This document shows, piece by piece, positions 24,509-33,575 of a stretch of 64,000 bases of DNA; position 1 is the stretch's first letter; the number at the start of each line of letters is the position of its first letter. Origin of the DNA: JAKOVR01 sp031415655. GTDB taxonomy: Bacteria > Actinomycetota > Acidimicrobiia > Acidimicrobiales > Acidimicrobilacustridaceae. The notes beneath the pieces were generated by a model, which saw only the letters and a list, made by a program, of their open reading frames with translations, did no database searches and was not told the DNA's origin. The translations under genes were made by a program, and so were the position numbers. The DNA is taken from assembly GCA_031415655.1 (NCBI GenBank), contig JANOSD010000159.1, positions 1 to 64,000 on the forward strand, in the 5' to 3' direction.

Positions 24509-27202
24509 ATGTCGGCCGTGATGCTTATTGACGGCAATTCGCTCACCTATCGGGCCTTCTTTGCCCTGCCCACGGATCTCGCCACCGCCGGGGGTCAAGT
24601 TACCAACGCGGTGTTCGGATTTACCTCAATGCTGATCAATCTGGTCCGTGACCACAAGCCCCATCAGATCATCGTGGCCTTTGATCGTCCAGAGCCCACC
24701 TTTCGTCACGAACGGCTCGACTCCTACAAGGCCAACCGCGAGGCAACGCCAGAGATCCTGCGGGAGCAGATGGGCTTGGTGCGCCAGGTAATCGATGTGC
24801 TCGGACTGCCCCGCGTCGAACTCGTCGGCTACGAAGCCGACGACGTCATCGCAACGCTCGCTACGGCGGCGGCGGCCGCAGGAGACGATGTACTCATCGT
24901 CACGGGGGATCGCGACAGCTATCAGTTGGTCGAGGACCCCCACATCCGGGTCTTGTACAACCGTCGCGGTGTATCCGACTATGCCCTGTACGACGAAGCC
25001 GGGATTCGGGAACGCACGGGGGTTGCCCCATCGTCGTACGTGCAGTACGCGGCGCTGCGTGGCGACCCCTCCGACAACCTTCCGGGCGTTCCGGGGGTAG
25101 GGGAGAAGACGGCAGCCAAACTGGTCAATGCCTACCTCGATCTCGACGGGATCTTCGCCCACGCATCAGAACAGACACCGAAGTTGCGTGAAAATCTCGA
25201 GGCCAACGAAACGCAGGCCCGTATGAATGCCGAGCTTATGGTCCTCGACCGTAACGTCCCCCTCGACCGAGGCCTGCACGAACTGATCGGCGCCACCCCC
25301 GACCTCGACGCAGTCCGTCACCTCTTTGAGTTTCTCGAGTTCACTTCGCTTCTGGGCCGGCTCGCCGAGGCATTCTCCTTCGAAGCTCCCGACGTCGAAC
25401 CGAAACAGTCGATTCACGCCACGGGGATCGTGCCGGCAACCGCAAAGGCTGCGGCCGACGCCGTGCTCGGGGTGCACCTCCACGACGGGCCCTTGGTGGT
25501 CGCGGGGGCATGGGAAGGCACCGAGGGCCGATCCCCGCTCGCCGGCATCGCGCTCCATGCCTGCCCTACCGAAACGAACCCCGAGGTCACATCCGAGGTG
25601 CTCATCCTGTCCGGCGCACTGATCGGTTCGGCCGAGGTCCGGTCGGCATTGGGCGAGATCGTCAACCGACCCGCGGGGTTCGTAGGTCATGACGTCAAAC
25701 CACTCATGCGATCTCTGCTCCCGTTCCGAATCGATATCGGCTCGTTAGTCCTCGATACGGCGGTCGCCGCCTACCTGCTTGAGCCTTCCGACGCGAAGTA
25801 TCCCCTCACCGAACTGCTCCGCCGTTACACCTCCACCGAACGTCTGTCGTCCGATGAGACCCCAAGTGGACAACTCGACTTTGGGACGGAGGGAACATCC
25901 GCTCTCGACGACCTTGCGCTCGACGCCGTGTCGATTGCCACCATCGCAGGCCCCATCCGAGCTGCGTTTGAAATCCGAGGGCTAACCGAACTCAACAGCA
26001 CCGTTGAGGTGCCGTTGGTTCGGGTGTTGGCGCGGATGGAGAACGTGGGCATTGGTGTCGACCGTCCGGAACTCACCGCGCTCAGCGAGGAACTCGGATC
26101 TCAATGTCGTCTCCTGGCTGCGGAGATCCAAAAAGACGCCGGCGAGGAGTTCAACGTGAACTCCACACCGCAGCTCCGCACCATCTTGTTCGACAAACTC
26201 GCCCTTACCCCCCAAAAGAAGACCAAGACGGGGTATTCCACCGACGCATCGTCCTTGGAAAAGCTCGTGGGCGAGCACCCGATCATCGAACACTTGCTCC
26301 GGTATCGGGAGGTTGAGAAGCTTCGATCCACCTACGGGGAGGGGCTTCTTGCCGAAATCGGCTCCGACGGACGAATTCATGCCACCTTCAACCAGACCGT
26401 TGCCCGCACCGGACGTCTCAGCTCGGACGCCCCGAACCTGCACAACATCCCGGTCCGTAGCGAACTCGGTCGTATGTTTCGGCGGGCCTTCGTACCCGCC
26501 GCGGGCCGCGTGCTGCTCGTGGCCGACTACAACCAAATCGAACTGCGTTGCATTGCGCACCTTAGCGAAGACCCCGGTCTCGTCGCCGCCTTCGAGCATG
26601 GCGACGACATCCACCGAGCGGTGGCGTCTCAGGTGTTCTCCGTCGCTCCTGACTCGGTGACGTTCGAGCAGCGGAGCCGGGCCAAGATGGTGTCCTACGG
26701 CCTGGCCTATGGCATGGAGGCCTACGGTCTCGCCCAACGACTTTCGATTCGAACAACCGAAGCACAAACGATCCTCGAGTCCTACTTTTCCGCCTTCCCG
26801 GGAGTGGCGACGTATATGGATCGGGTGGTCATCGAAGCCCGCGACCGGGGTTACACAGAGACGCTGTTCGGCCGACGGCGGCAGATTCCGGAGCTCAGCT
26901 CGACGAACTTCCGAATACGTCAAGCAGGCGAGCGACAAGCAAAGAACGCGGGTATTCAGGGTTTGGCCGCAGATATCTTCAAAGTGGCGCTCGTACGGCT
27001 CGATCAGGCCCTTGAAGATGCGCAGGTTCAGAGCTGCATTGTGCTGCAGGTTCACGACGAGGTGTTGGTCGAGTGCATGATCGACGAACTCGTTGACGTC
27101 CGGAAGCTGACGATCGACACGATGCATGGCGCCTTTCCGCTCCGGGTCGAGCTGGCCGTAAATGTCTCGGACGGCACCACCTGGGCCGCGGCGAAGGGCT
27201 GA
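24509..27202 (+). CDS. polA: DNA polymerase I
   Basis: 897 aa. The N-terminal 5'-3' flap exonuclease (1-~290) has MLIDGNSLTYRAFFA, IIVAFDRPEPTFRHE, YEADDVIATLAT, TGDRDSYQL and GVPGVGEKTAAKL. The middle proofreading-fold domain lacks the DxE and later Asp residues (the first strand reads VVAGAWEGTEG), so it should be inactive, as in other actinobacterial enzymes. The polymerase domain has motif A VADYNQIELRCIAHL, motif B RSRAKMVSYGLAYGM and motif C LQVHDEVLVE. Position 730 in motif B is Tyr where E. coli has Phe762; that residue controls dideoxynucleotide discrimination. It begins two bases after the ANTAR regulator. Confidence 0.97.
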   Translation: MSAVMLIDGNSLTYRAFFALPTDLATAGGQVTNAVFGFTSMLINLVRDHKPHQIIVAFDRPEPTFRHERLDSYKANREATPEILREQMGLVRQVIDVLGLPRVELVGYEADDVIATLATAAAAAGDDVLIVTGDRDSYQLVEDPHIRVLYNRRGVSDYALYDEAGIRERTGVAPSSYVQYAALRGDPSDNLPGVPGVGEKTAAKLVNAYLDLDGIFAHASEQTPKLRENLEANETQARMNAELMVLDRNVPLDRGLHELIGATPDLDAVRHLFEFLEFTSLLGRLAEAFSFEAPDVEPKQSIHATGIVPATAKAAADAVLGVHLHDGPLVVAGAWEGTEGRSPLAGIALHACPTETNPEVTSEVLILSGALIGSAEVRSALGEIVNRPAGFVGHDVKPLMRSLLPFRIDIGSLVLDTAVAAYLLEPSDAKYPLTELLRRYTSTERLSSDETPSGQLDFGTEGTSALDDLALDAVSIATIAGPIRAAFEIRGLTELNSTVEVPLVRVLARMENVGIGVDRPELTALSEELGSQCRLLAAEIQKDAGEEFNVNSTPQLRTILFDKLALTPQKKTKTGYSTDASSLEKLVGEHPIIEHLLRYREVEKLRSTYGEGLLAEIGSDGRIHATFNQTVARTGRLSSDAPNLHNIPVRSELGRMFRRAFVPAAGRVLLVADYNQIELRCIAHLSEDPGLVAAFEHGDDIHRAVASQVFSVAPDSVTFEQRSRAKMVSYGLAYGMEAYGLAQRLSIRTTEAQTILESYFSAFPGVATYMDRVVIEARDRGYTETLFGRRRQIPELSSTNFRIRQAGERQAKNAGIQGLAADIFKVALVRLDQALEDAQVQSCIVLQVHDEVLVECMIDELVDVRKLTIDTMHGAFPLRVELAVNVSDGTTWAAAKG

Positions 27203-27320
27203 TGCTCACATCACCAAGGACTGACGCCACCAAGCTGGTTTGCGACCATAGACCGCCTGGCGGGCCGAGTCACCCGCTTCGCACCGCATAAGCTGACCCA
27301 GAACGACAAAGGAGGATGCA

Positions 27321-27509
27321 TTGCCAAAACAACGCCGCAACGACGCCTGGTTCTGGATTTTTCTCGTCATGATGTTGGTCGGCGGGTACGGCGTGCTCAC
27401 TGCCGCCTTGGCAGGCTCCCAAAAGGAATGCGGGAACGGCTCGGCCACGATCGCATGGGTATGGCAGCCGATACCGAAGTTTTCGTGTGTCTCCCGATCA
27501 CGATTCTGA
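27321..27509 (+). CDS. Small single-pass membrane protein, 62 aa
   Basis: TTG start with a strong GGAGG six bases upstream (27311-27315). Basic N-terminus PKQRRNDAW, a hydrophobic helix at about residues 9-31 (FWIFLVMMLVGGYGVLTAALA) and a short tail with two Cys (KECGNGS and PKFSCVS). No family recognised. The end overlaps the likely methyltransferase start by 23 bases in another frame, so the two genes may be coupled. Confidence 0.5.
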   Translation: MPKQRRNDAWFWIFLVMMLVGGYGVLTAALAGSQKECGNGSATIAWVWQPIPKFSCVSRSRF

Positions 27510-28272
27510 TCCGGCAGGCAACGTGGCCGACCCCGATGTCGGCGGTCACTGGTTCGAAGCACTCGCCGATCACATGGGTGACGTCTACCTTCGGTACGCA
27601 TTCACCAAGGGAACACAGCAGGAAGTCGACTCGATCGTTTCGCTGCTCGATCTCGAGCGAGGGATGCGGGTGCTCGACGTCGGCTGTGGTCCCGGCCGAC
27701 ATGCACATGCCTTGGCCGAACGAGGCATGACTGTCGTCGGTGTGGATATCTCCTCGAGCTTCATCGCCACGGCCAAACGCGATGCACCGCCGGGAGCCAC
27801 GTTCCTCCGGGCCGATGCCCGGACGCTCACGTTCGAGGCAGAGTTCGACGTGTGCATTTCCCTGTGCCAAGGGGCGTTCGGGCTTACCGGTGGCCCCAAC
27901 GCTGCGCCAATTGACGACCCCGACCTTGACGTGCTCGCCGGCATGGCTCGGGCACTACGGCCGGGCGGGAAACTCTTTCTAAGCGCGTTCAGCGCCTACT
28001 TCCAGATGCGTTTCCTCGAAGACTCCGACCACTTCGATGCCGCATCCGGAGTGAACCACGAGCACACCGGGGTCCACGACGCTGACGGAAACATTCTCGC
28101 CGCCGAGCTCTGGACCACGTGTTACACCCCCCGAGAGCTCCGCCTGATGTGCACTGCGGTCGGGCTGGAAGTTCTCGATATTTGGGCGGCAACCCCCGGC
28201 CGCTACGCACCGAACCATCCCTCCATCGACCAACCCGAATTCCTGCTGCACGCGCGTCGCCCGCTGAACTAA
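27487..28272 (+). CDS. Class I SAM-dependent methyltransferase
   Basis: 261 aa. Motif I is LDVGCGPGRHAHALAERG with the acidic residue in VVGVDIS, motif II around FDVCISLCQGAFGL, and the post-II strand LRPGGKLFLSAFSAY. Substrate unknown: the C-terminal half (EHTGVHDADGNILAAELWTTCYTPRELRLM) resembles the small-molecule methyltransferase 11/25 group. GTG 27487 gives the longest frame; GTG at 27523 is an alternative that avoids most of the overlap with the small membrane protein. Confidence 0.85.
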   Translation: MSPDHDSDPAGNVADPDVGGHWFEALADHMGDVYLRYAFTKGTQQEVDSIVSLLDLERGMRVLDVGCGPGRHAHALAERGMTVVGVDISSSFIATAKRDAPPGATFLRADARTLTFEAEFDVCISLCQGAFGLTGGPNAAPIDDPDLDVLAGMARALRPGGKLFLSAFSAYFQMRFLEDSDHFDAASGVNHEHTGVHDADGNILAAELWTTCYTPRELRLMCTAVGLEVLDIWAATPGRYAPNHPSIDQPEFLLHARRPLN

Positions 28273-28437
28273 CCGGATGGCATCGCTCCCACTTTCGCGG
28301 CCGTGGCGTGGTTTGTTAGTCTCGATGCCTCTTGGCTTGGCTCACAAAACAGCGTGCCACGCACCTCGCCTAGGTTGATCCCATTCCTCGACGACTGCAT
28401 CCGATTGCATCGTCCCTAACCCCCTCGAAAGCCCTCC

Positions 28438-29781
28438 GTGTCCGAAAACCCCGACCTCACCAGTTCTGCCGTAGCCATCCTCGAAGAAACAGACATCTAC
28501 ATCCCTCGGCAGATCATCGAAAACGACCTAGGCGGCATGTCGCTCGCCGATGCCTACACCCAGACGATGGTGGTGGTCGATGACGGGCAATTGGTAACTG
28601 GTACCGTGGTCAAAGTTGATCGCGACGAGGTTTTGCTCGACATCGGGTACAAGTCTGAAGGCATCATTCCCGCCAAGGAACTTTCGATCCGAAATGACGT
28701 CGACCCATCCGAAATCGTGTCACTTGGGGATGAGATCGAGGCCCTTGTCCTCCAAAAAGAGGACAAGGACGGCCGATTGGTGTTGTCGAAGAAACGGGCG
28801 CAGTACGAGCGCGCCTGGGGCAGTATCGAGAAGGTCAAGGAAGACGACGGCGTGGTTTCCGGCCTTGTGATCGAGGTCGTCAAGGGTGGTCTGATCATCG
28901 ACATTGGGCTTCGAGGCTTCTTGCCTGCGTCGCTCGTGGAGCTTCGCCGGGTGCGAGACCTTCAGCCCTACGTCGGACGCAATCTCGAGGCCAAGATCAT
29001 CGAACTCGATAAAAACCGAAACAACGTCGTGCTGTCTCGTCGGGCGTTCCTCGAAGAGACGCAAAAGGAACAACGAGAGGATTTCCTCACGAACCTCAAG
29101 CCAGGCGAGGTCAAACGAGGCGTCGTGTCTTCCGTTGTCAACTTCGGTGCGTTCGTCGACCTCGGGGGAATGGACGGCCTTGTTCATGTCTCCGAGCTGT
29201 CCTGGAAACACGTTGACCACCCCGGCTCGGTCGTGCAGGTTGGCGATGAGATTTCGGTTCAGGTCCTCGAAGTCGACCTCGAACGTGAACGAATCAGCCT
29301 GTCACTGAAAGCCACCATGCAGGATCCGTGGCAAGAGTTCGCTGGAAGCCACCGAGTCGGCGAACTCGTGTACGGACGCGTCACCAAGCTTGTGCCCTTC
29401 GGTGCCTTTGTGCAGGTCGGCGATGGAATCGAAGGACTGGTCCACATCTCGGAGATGTCTGCTCACCACGTGGACCTACCGGAGCAGGTGGTCACCCCTG
29501 GCGAGGAGCTGTGGGTGAAGATCATCGATCTTGACTTGCAGCGCCGCCGCATCAGCCTGTCGATCAAGCAGGCTGCCGAGGGCGGCGATGTGGCGGCAGA
29601 GTATCGCGACCACTTCGGTGATCACGCCTACGACGCAGAAGGCAACTACATCGGCACACCGATCTCGGACGAGGAATGGGAGCAGGCCTACGAGGCCTAC
29701 AACGAAGCTGGGTCCGAAGTCGTGGAGGGCCCGCCCCCCGCTCCCCCCGCCGCCGAGTCGCTTTCCGAAACCGGGGAGTAG
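28438..29781 (+). CDS. rpsA: 30S ribosomal protein S1
   Basis: 447 aa with four S1 (OB-fold) repeats: VTGTVVKVDRDEVLLDIG, VSGLVIEVVKGGLIIDIG, KRGVVSSVVNFGAFVDLG and VYGRVTKLVPFGAFVQVG. The last two have the canonical GAFV core followed by GLVHVSELS or GLVHISEMS. Four repeats is the usual actinobacterial form (six in E. coli). The tail is acidic and ends in a Pro run (EGPPPAPPAAES). The GTG start has no evident Shine-Dalgarno. The 165 bases upstream contain TAGGTT near 28371, a possible -10 giving a leader of about 60 bases. Confidence 0.96.
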   Translation: MSENPDLTSSAVAILEETDIYIPRQIIENDLGGMSLADAYTQTMVVVDDGQLVTGTVVKVDRDEVLLDIGYKSEGIIPAKELSIRNDVDPSEIVSLGDEIEALVLQKEDKDGRLVLSKKRAQYERAWGSIEKVKEDDGVVSGLVIEVVKGGLIIDIGLRGFLPASLVELRRVRDLQPYVGRNLEAKIIELDKNRNNVVLSRRAFLEETQKEQREDFLTNLKPGEVKRGVVSSVVNFGAFVDLGGMDGLVHVSELSWKHVDHPGSVVQVGDEISVQVLEVDLERERISLSLKATMQDPWQEFAGSHRVGELVYGRVTKLVPFGAFVQVGDGIEGLVHISEMSAHHVDLPEQVVTPGEELWVKIIDLDLQRRRISLSIKQAAEGGDVAAEYRDHFGDHAYDAEGNYIGTPISDEEWEQAYEAYNEAGSEVVEGPPPAPPAAESLSETGE

Positions 29782-29839
29782 GCAGTCCGGCCCGTCGTTC
29801 GAGACGACGAGCGCGAGCCGTGTGCTACCGTACGGCGCC

Positions 29840-29902
29840 ATGAACAACCTGCTCACGGCCGCGTGCGGCAATCGGCAACGTAAAAATCGTCAACGCCGCT
29901 AA
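29840..29902 (+). CDS. Candidate 20-aa basic peptide between rpsA and the tad operon
   Basis: ATG ORF encoding MNNLLTAACGNRQRKNRQRR. A TACCGT hexamer ends eight bases before the ATG, close to the leaderless geometry of neighbouring genes. Six Arg and one Lys fall in the last nine residues. It could be a leader peptide for the tad operon, which begins 131 bases downstream, or chance. The surrounding 252-base gap holds no larger gene. Confidence 0.25.
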   Translation: MNNLLTAACGNRQRKNRQRR

Positions 29903-30033
29903 TCCCGGGGGGACGAACGGCCGACGAAGACACAGCGCAGCATGGTATTCGCCCACGGCGACCAATCATTCTGCAATGATGACAGTCCATCCAATAGGGG
30001 CCAAGTGCCCGAACAGCGAAGAATGAGGTCGGA

Positions 30034-30930
30034 GTGAGTTCACGTAGAACCATGATCCTGCTCGGGGCAATTGCAGTTGGCGTAATCGCCGCACTGATGC
30101 TCTTCCAATACATTCGAGGAATTGAGGACCGCGCGTTCGGGAATGCTGAGCGAGTCCAGGTGTTCGTCGCCAAAGGAGTGGTGACACGTGGGGCTCAGGG
30201 TTCCGAAGCGGTCGCTTCGGGCAATATTGCCGACGCCGCAATTCCCCGAGAGTTCCAGCCCAGCAGCGCTATCAAGACCACCGACGAGATCGCACCGCTC
30301 GTGGCGCTGTTTGATATTTCCCCCGGAACCGTAATCGTGAAGGGAATGTTCGTCGATAAATCCGTCACCCAAATCAGCTTCCGCTCCCGGCTGAAGAAGG
30401 CTGACCATGTCGCCATAACCGTGACGACCGATCCGCAGCGCGGTGTTGCTGGGCTGTTGGTCCCCTCCGATGAGGTCAACCTGCTGGTATTCGATACGCC
30501 CGCCGGCTTCGCTGACACTCAGCAGAACGCTTCGGTCGGCGATGAACCGGCAAACGGCCAACAACAGACCACACAGACGTCTGCCGGTGAGCAGAAAGGC
30601 AAGAGTGCGCTCACTAGTCGTGCTCGTGTCCTCTACCAAAAAGTCCAGATCCTGGCCATTGGTCAGTCCGCCAAGCTTGAGCCTGGCGAACAGAAGGATC
30701 CCAACAAGCCGGCGAATACGGGCGACAACGTCAACCTCGTCACATTCAACGTTCCCATGGACGCTGCACTTTGGATTGCCAGCGCTGCGAACAGCGGCTC
30801 CGCGGTGTACATGGCCCTCGTTCCCGAGGACTACAAAGCGTCTCAGATACAGAAGATTCCAGATACGGTAGACGAACTCCCGGGCGAGCAACAGGGTGTA
30901 CTCACCCCCTACGCGAGCCAGGGAAATTGA
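30034..30930 (+). CDS. cpaB: Flp pilus assembly protein CpaB/RcpC
   Basis: 298 aa. N-terminal membrane anchor (MILLGAIAVGVIAALMLFQYI), then the SAF-like beta-clip region (VQVFVAKGVVTRGAQGSEAVASG and PLVALFDISPGTVIVKGMFV) and the RcpC strand region (VAITVTTDPQRGVAGLLVPSDEVNLLVFDT). A Gln/Thr-rich insert (about 165-200) separates this from the final strands VNLVTFNVPMDAALWIASA. CpaB is an extracytoplasmic part of Tad machines; with no outer membrane there is no secretin partner here. GTG start. First gene of the tad operon; its stop overlaps cpaE (TTGA). Confidence 0.88.
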   Translation: MSSRRTMILLGAIAVGVIAALMLFQYIRGIEDRAFGNAERVQVFVAKGVVTRGAQGSEAVASGNIADAAIPREFQPSSAIKTTDEIAPLVALFDISPGTVIVKGMFVDKSVTQISFRSRLKKADHVAITVTTDPQRGVAGLLVPSDEVNLLVFDTPAGFADTQQNASVGDEPANGQQQTTQTSAGEQKGKSALTSRARVLYQKVQILAIGQSAKLEPGEQKDPNKPANTGDNVNLVTFNVPMDAALWIASAANSGSAVYMALVPEDYKASQIQKIPDTVDELPGEQQGVLTPYASQGN

Positions 30931-32165
30931 GCACGCCGTTCTCTGGTCAGCCTGGCGAGGCCATGCCTCGTCCAGGCATGGGTGGTGCCACCGGTGGTGG
31001 CCGCGCCGCAGTCGCAGTCGCAGTCGTTGACGCCGACCAGGCGTCACGATCCCGACTGGCGATGCAACTCGGCCAAGGAGCGACGCCTTTCGCGTCGCTC
31101 AATGACCTCGTCCCTCGCCTCACCGGGCAACCCGTAGTCATCGTTCTCGGGCCGTCATATTCCAGTCCAGGCGAGCTCGCAGGGGTGGAGCAGCTGCTCG
31201 CTGCTCGCCGTGACGTCGGCGCAATCGTCGTCGCCGCCCAGCTCACCACCGAGCTGTTCCAAGCATCAATGCGGGCGGGAATCAAAGATGTGCTGGAAGC
31301 GCCCGTCGACTCCCAGGCACTCGCCGAGGCAGTCTCGCGTGCCGCCAACACGCTGATTGCTGCAACGGCAGCAGCGCCGCCGAATGGCGCAGACCTCATT
31401 GCCGACGGTGAACTCGGCCGTGTGATTACCGTCTTCTCGACCAAGGGCGGTGCCGGAAAGTCGGTCGTCGCCACGAATCTCGCCGTTGTGCTCGCCCAGC
31501 GAAGCGAGAGGCCGGTGGTACTGGTCGACGCCGACCTCCAATTCGGTGACGTCGCCGTGATGCTGAAGCTGTCGCCCCAGCACACCATTGTCGACGCCGT
31601 AAGTGCACTTGACCGTCTCGACACGGCCATGTTGCGAAGCCTACTTATGGAACATAAGCCGTCTGGGGTGCTTGTTCTGGCTGCGCCACTCGAACCGGCT
31701 TTTGCCGATCAGATTGGTGCAGCTGAGATGGTTCGAATTATCGAGACCCTCCGTACATTCTGTTCCTACGTGGTTGTCGACACCCCGGCCTACTTCAACG
31801 ATGTTGTGTTGGGGCTTATCGAAATCAGCGACGACGTGCTGCTCGTGGCCGGTATGGACATTCCAAACATCAAGAACGTCAAGATCGGCCTACAGACGCT
31901 TCGGCTGCTCAACACCCCAATCGAGAAGTTGCACCTCGTGCTCAATCGAGCAAACTCGAAGGTCAAGCTTGATGTCGGCGAGGTGGAACGGACGCTTGGG
32001 ATTCAGGCAGATGCACTGATACCAAGCGACGTCGTGGTCCCCCAGGCGGTCAACAAAGGCGAGGCGGTGGTGCTCAATGCACCAAGGTCCGCGGTCGCCA
32101 AATCCATGGAAGAACTCGCCAATCTGTTCGCGCCCGTCGGTGTCCCCGGCAAACGTCGACGGTAG
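30927..32165 (+). CDS. cpaE: Tad pilus localisation ATPase (CpaE/TadZ)
   Basis: 412 aa. An atypical receiver-like N-terminal domain (VAVAVVDADQASRSRLAMQL, then DVLEAPVDSQALAEAVSRA) is followed by a MinD/ParA-type ATPase with the deviant Walker A STKGGAGKSVVATNLA (about residues 171-186), VVLVDADLQFGDVAVML and VVVDTPAYFNDVV. TadZ homologues place the pilus machine at the cell pole. The TTG start overlaps the cpaB stop (TTGA), which gives coupled translation and excludes the longer reading frame. Confidence 0.92.
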   Translation: MSTPFSGQPGEAMPRPGMGGATGGGRAAVAVAVVDADQASRSRLAMQLGQGATPFASLNDLVPRLTGQPVVIVLGPSYSSPGELAGVEQLLAARRDVGAIVVAAQLTTELFQASMRAGIKDVLEAPVDSQALAEAVSRAANTLIAATAAAPPNGADLIADGELGRVITVFSTKGGAGKSVVATNLAVVLAQRSERPVVLVDADLQFGDVAVMLKLSPQHTIVDAVSALDRLDTAMLRSLLMEHKPSGVLVLAAPLEPAFADQIGAAEMVRIIETLRTFCSYVVVDTPAYFNDVVLGLIEISDDVLLVAGMDIPNIKNVKIGLQTLRLLNTPIEKLHLVLNRANSKVKLDVGEVERTLGIQADALIPSDVVVPQAVNKGEAVVLNAPRSAVAKSMEELANLFAPVGVPGKRRR

Positions 32166-32213
32166 GCGAGCAGCAACTATTCACCGTACGCGGAAACGAA
32201 CCGAGGAGTAGCC

Positions 32214-33575
32214 GTGTCGCTCTACAAACGTCTTCACGATGTGCAGGCGGCGCCCGCCAGTGGTGCAAAACGCCGCGATCCCGTTCTTGATGAGTTGCGG
32301 CAGAAGATTCATCACCAACTCATCGACGAGCTCGGGCCCATCCTGTATGACAAGAGGCTGTCCGAGGACGATCTTCGGCGGAGAGTAAACGATCAGTTGC
32401 ACGCGGCGCTGGCGCAGGAACGAGCGCCGCTATCGGCGGCCGACAAGGCGCAACTCATCCAGGATGTCTCCGACGACATTCTCGGGTACGGGCCGATTGA
32501 TCGCCTACTCAAAGACGAAGAAGTGTCCGAGGTGATGTGCAACGGTCCCGACAGCGTGTACGTCGAGCGCTCCGGCCGGCTCGAAAAAACGAGCGTGACG
32601 TTTGTGGACGAGACGCACCTCCGCCGAATCATCGACAAGATCGTCAGCGAGGTCGGCCGTCGAATCGATGAAGCCAGCCCCCTGTGCGACGCACGCCTAC
32701 CCGACGGCTCTCGTGTCAACGCGGTGATTCATCCCCTAGCCGTGGGCGGGCCGTTCCTCACCATCCGGAAGTTCACCAAAGAGAAGCTTCAGATCGACGA
32801 TCTCATTCGGTTTGGTACACTGAACGCTCATTCAGCTCGTTTCCTGCAGGCCTGCATCGTCGGCCGTTTAAACGTCATCGTTTCCGGTGGTACCGGAACG
32901 GGAAAGACCACCACGCTGAACGTCCTGAGTTCTTTCATTCCGAGTGACGAGCGCATCATCACCATCGAAGACGCCAAAGAGCTTCAGATGCACCAGGACC
33001 ACGTGCTGTCGCTAGAGGCACGACCACCAAATATCGAAGGCAAGGGCGAGATCACGATTCGCGACCTCGTAAAGAACTGCCTCCGTATGCGTCCCGATCG
33101 AATCGTGGTGGGGGAGTGTCGTTCGGGCGAAGCGCTTGACATGCTCCAGGCCATGAACACCGGCCACGACGGATCGCTCACCACGGTGCATGCCAACAGC
33201 CCTCGAGACACCCTTGCTCGCCTTGAGACACTTGTGCTCATGTCCGGATTCGATCTCCCCATTCGTGCGATCAGAGAACAAATGTCCTCCGCGCTCGACC
33301 TCATCGTGCAGCTTTCACGGCTTCGCGACGGAAGCCGTCGGATAACCCACATCAGCGAGGTTCAAGGGATGGAGGGTGATGTAATTACCCTCCAGGACAT
33401 ATTCCTGTTCGACTTCGGAATGGGTGTCGACGAGCACGGCCGTTTCAAAGGCCACTTGAAAGCAACAGGAGTCCGTCCGAAGTTCGCCGAAAAGCTCTCA
33501 GATCTTGGTATCCGCCTTGGTCAAGAGGTGTTCCAACCCGAAGGTTTCGGGAAGAAGGCCGTAGGTCGAGGATGA
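32214..33575 (+). CDS. cpaF: Tad secretion ATPase (CpaF/TadA)
   Basis: Hexameric ATPase that powers Flp pilus assembly, 453 aa. N-terminal domain with RLVHxxL-type helices, LLKDEEVSEVMCNGPDSVYVER, then Walker A VSGGTGTGKTTTLNVL (about residue 223), the Asp box DAKELQMHQDHVLSLEARP, Walker B RIVVGECRSGEALDMLQAM and the His box GSLTTVHANSPRDTLARLE. The GTG start lies 48 bases after cpaE. Its stop overlaps the tadB ATG (ATGA). Confidence 0.95.
   Translation: MSLYKRLHDVQAAPASGAKRRDPVLDELRQKIHHQLIDELGPILYDKRLSEDDLRRRVNDQLHAALAQERAPLSAADKAQLIQDVSDDILGYGPIDRLLKDEEVSEVMCNGPDSVYVERSGRLEKTSVTFVDETHLRRIIDKIVSEVGRRIDEASPLCDARLPDGSRVNAVIHPLAVGGPFLTIRKFTKEKLQIDDLIRFGTLNAHSARFLQACIVGRLNVIVSGGTGTGKTTTLNVLSSFIPSDERIITIEDAKELQMHQDHVLSLEARPPNIEGKGEITIRDLVKNCLRMRPDRIVVGECRSGEALDMLQAMNTGHDGSLTTVHANSPRDTLARLETLVLMSGFDLPIRAIREQMSSALDLIVQLSRLRDGSRRITHISEVQGMEGDVITLQDIFLFDFGMGVDEHGRFKGHLKATGVRPKFAEKLSDLGIRLGQEVFQPEGFGKKAVGRG

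Noticed and set aside
25982..27127. 381-codon open frame antisense to polA
   Set aside because: Opposite the polymerase domain with all motifs intact; no support of its own.
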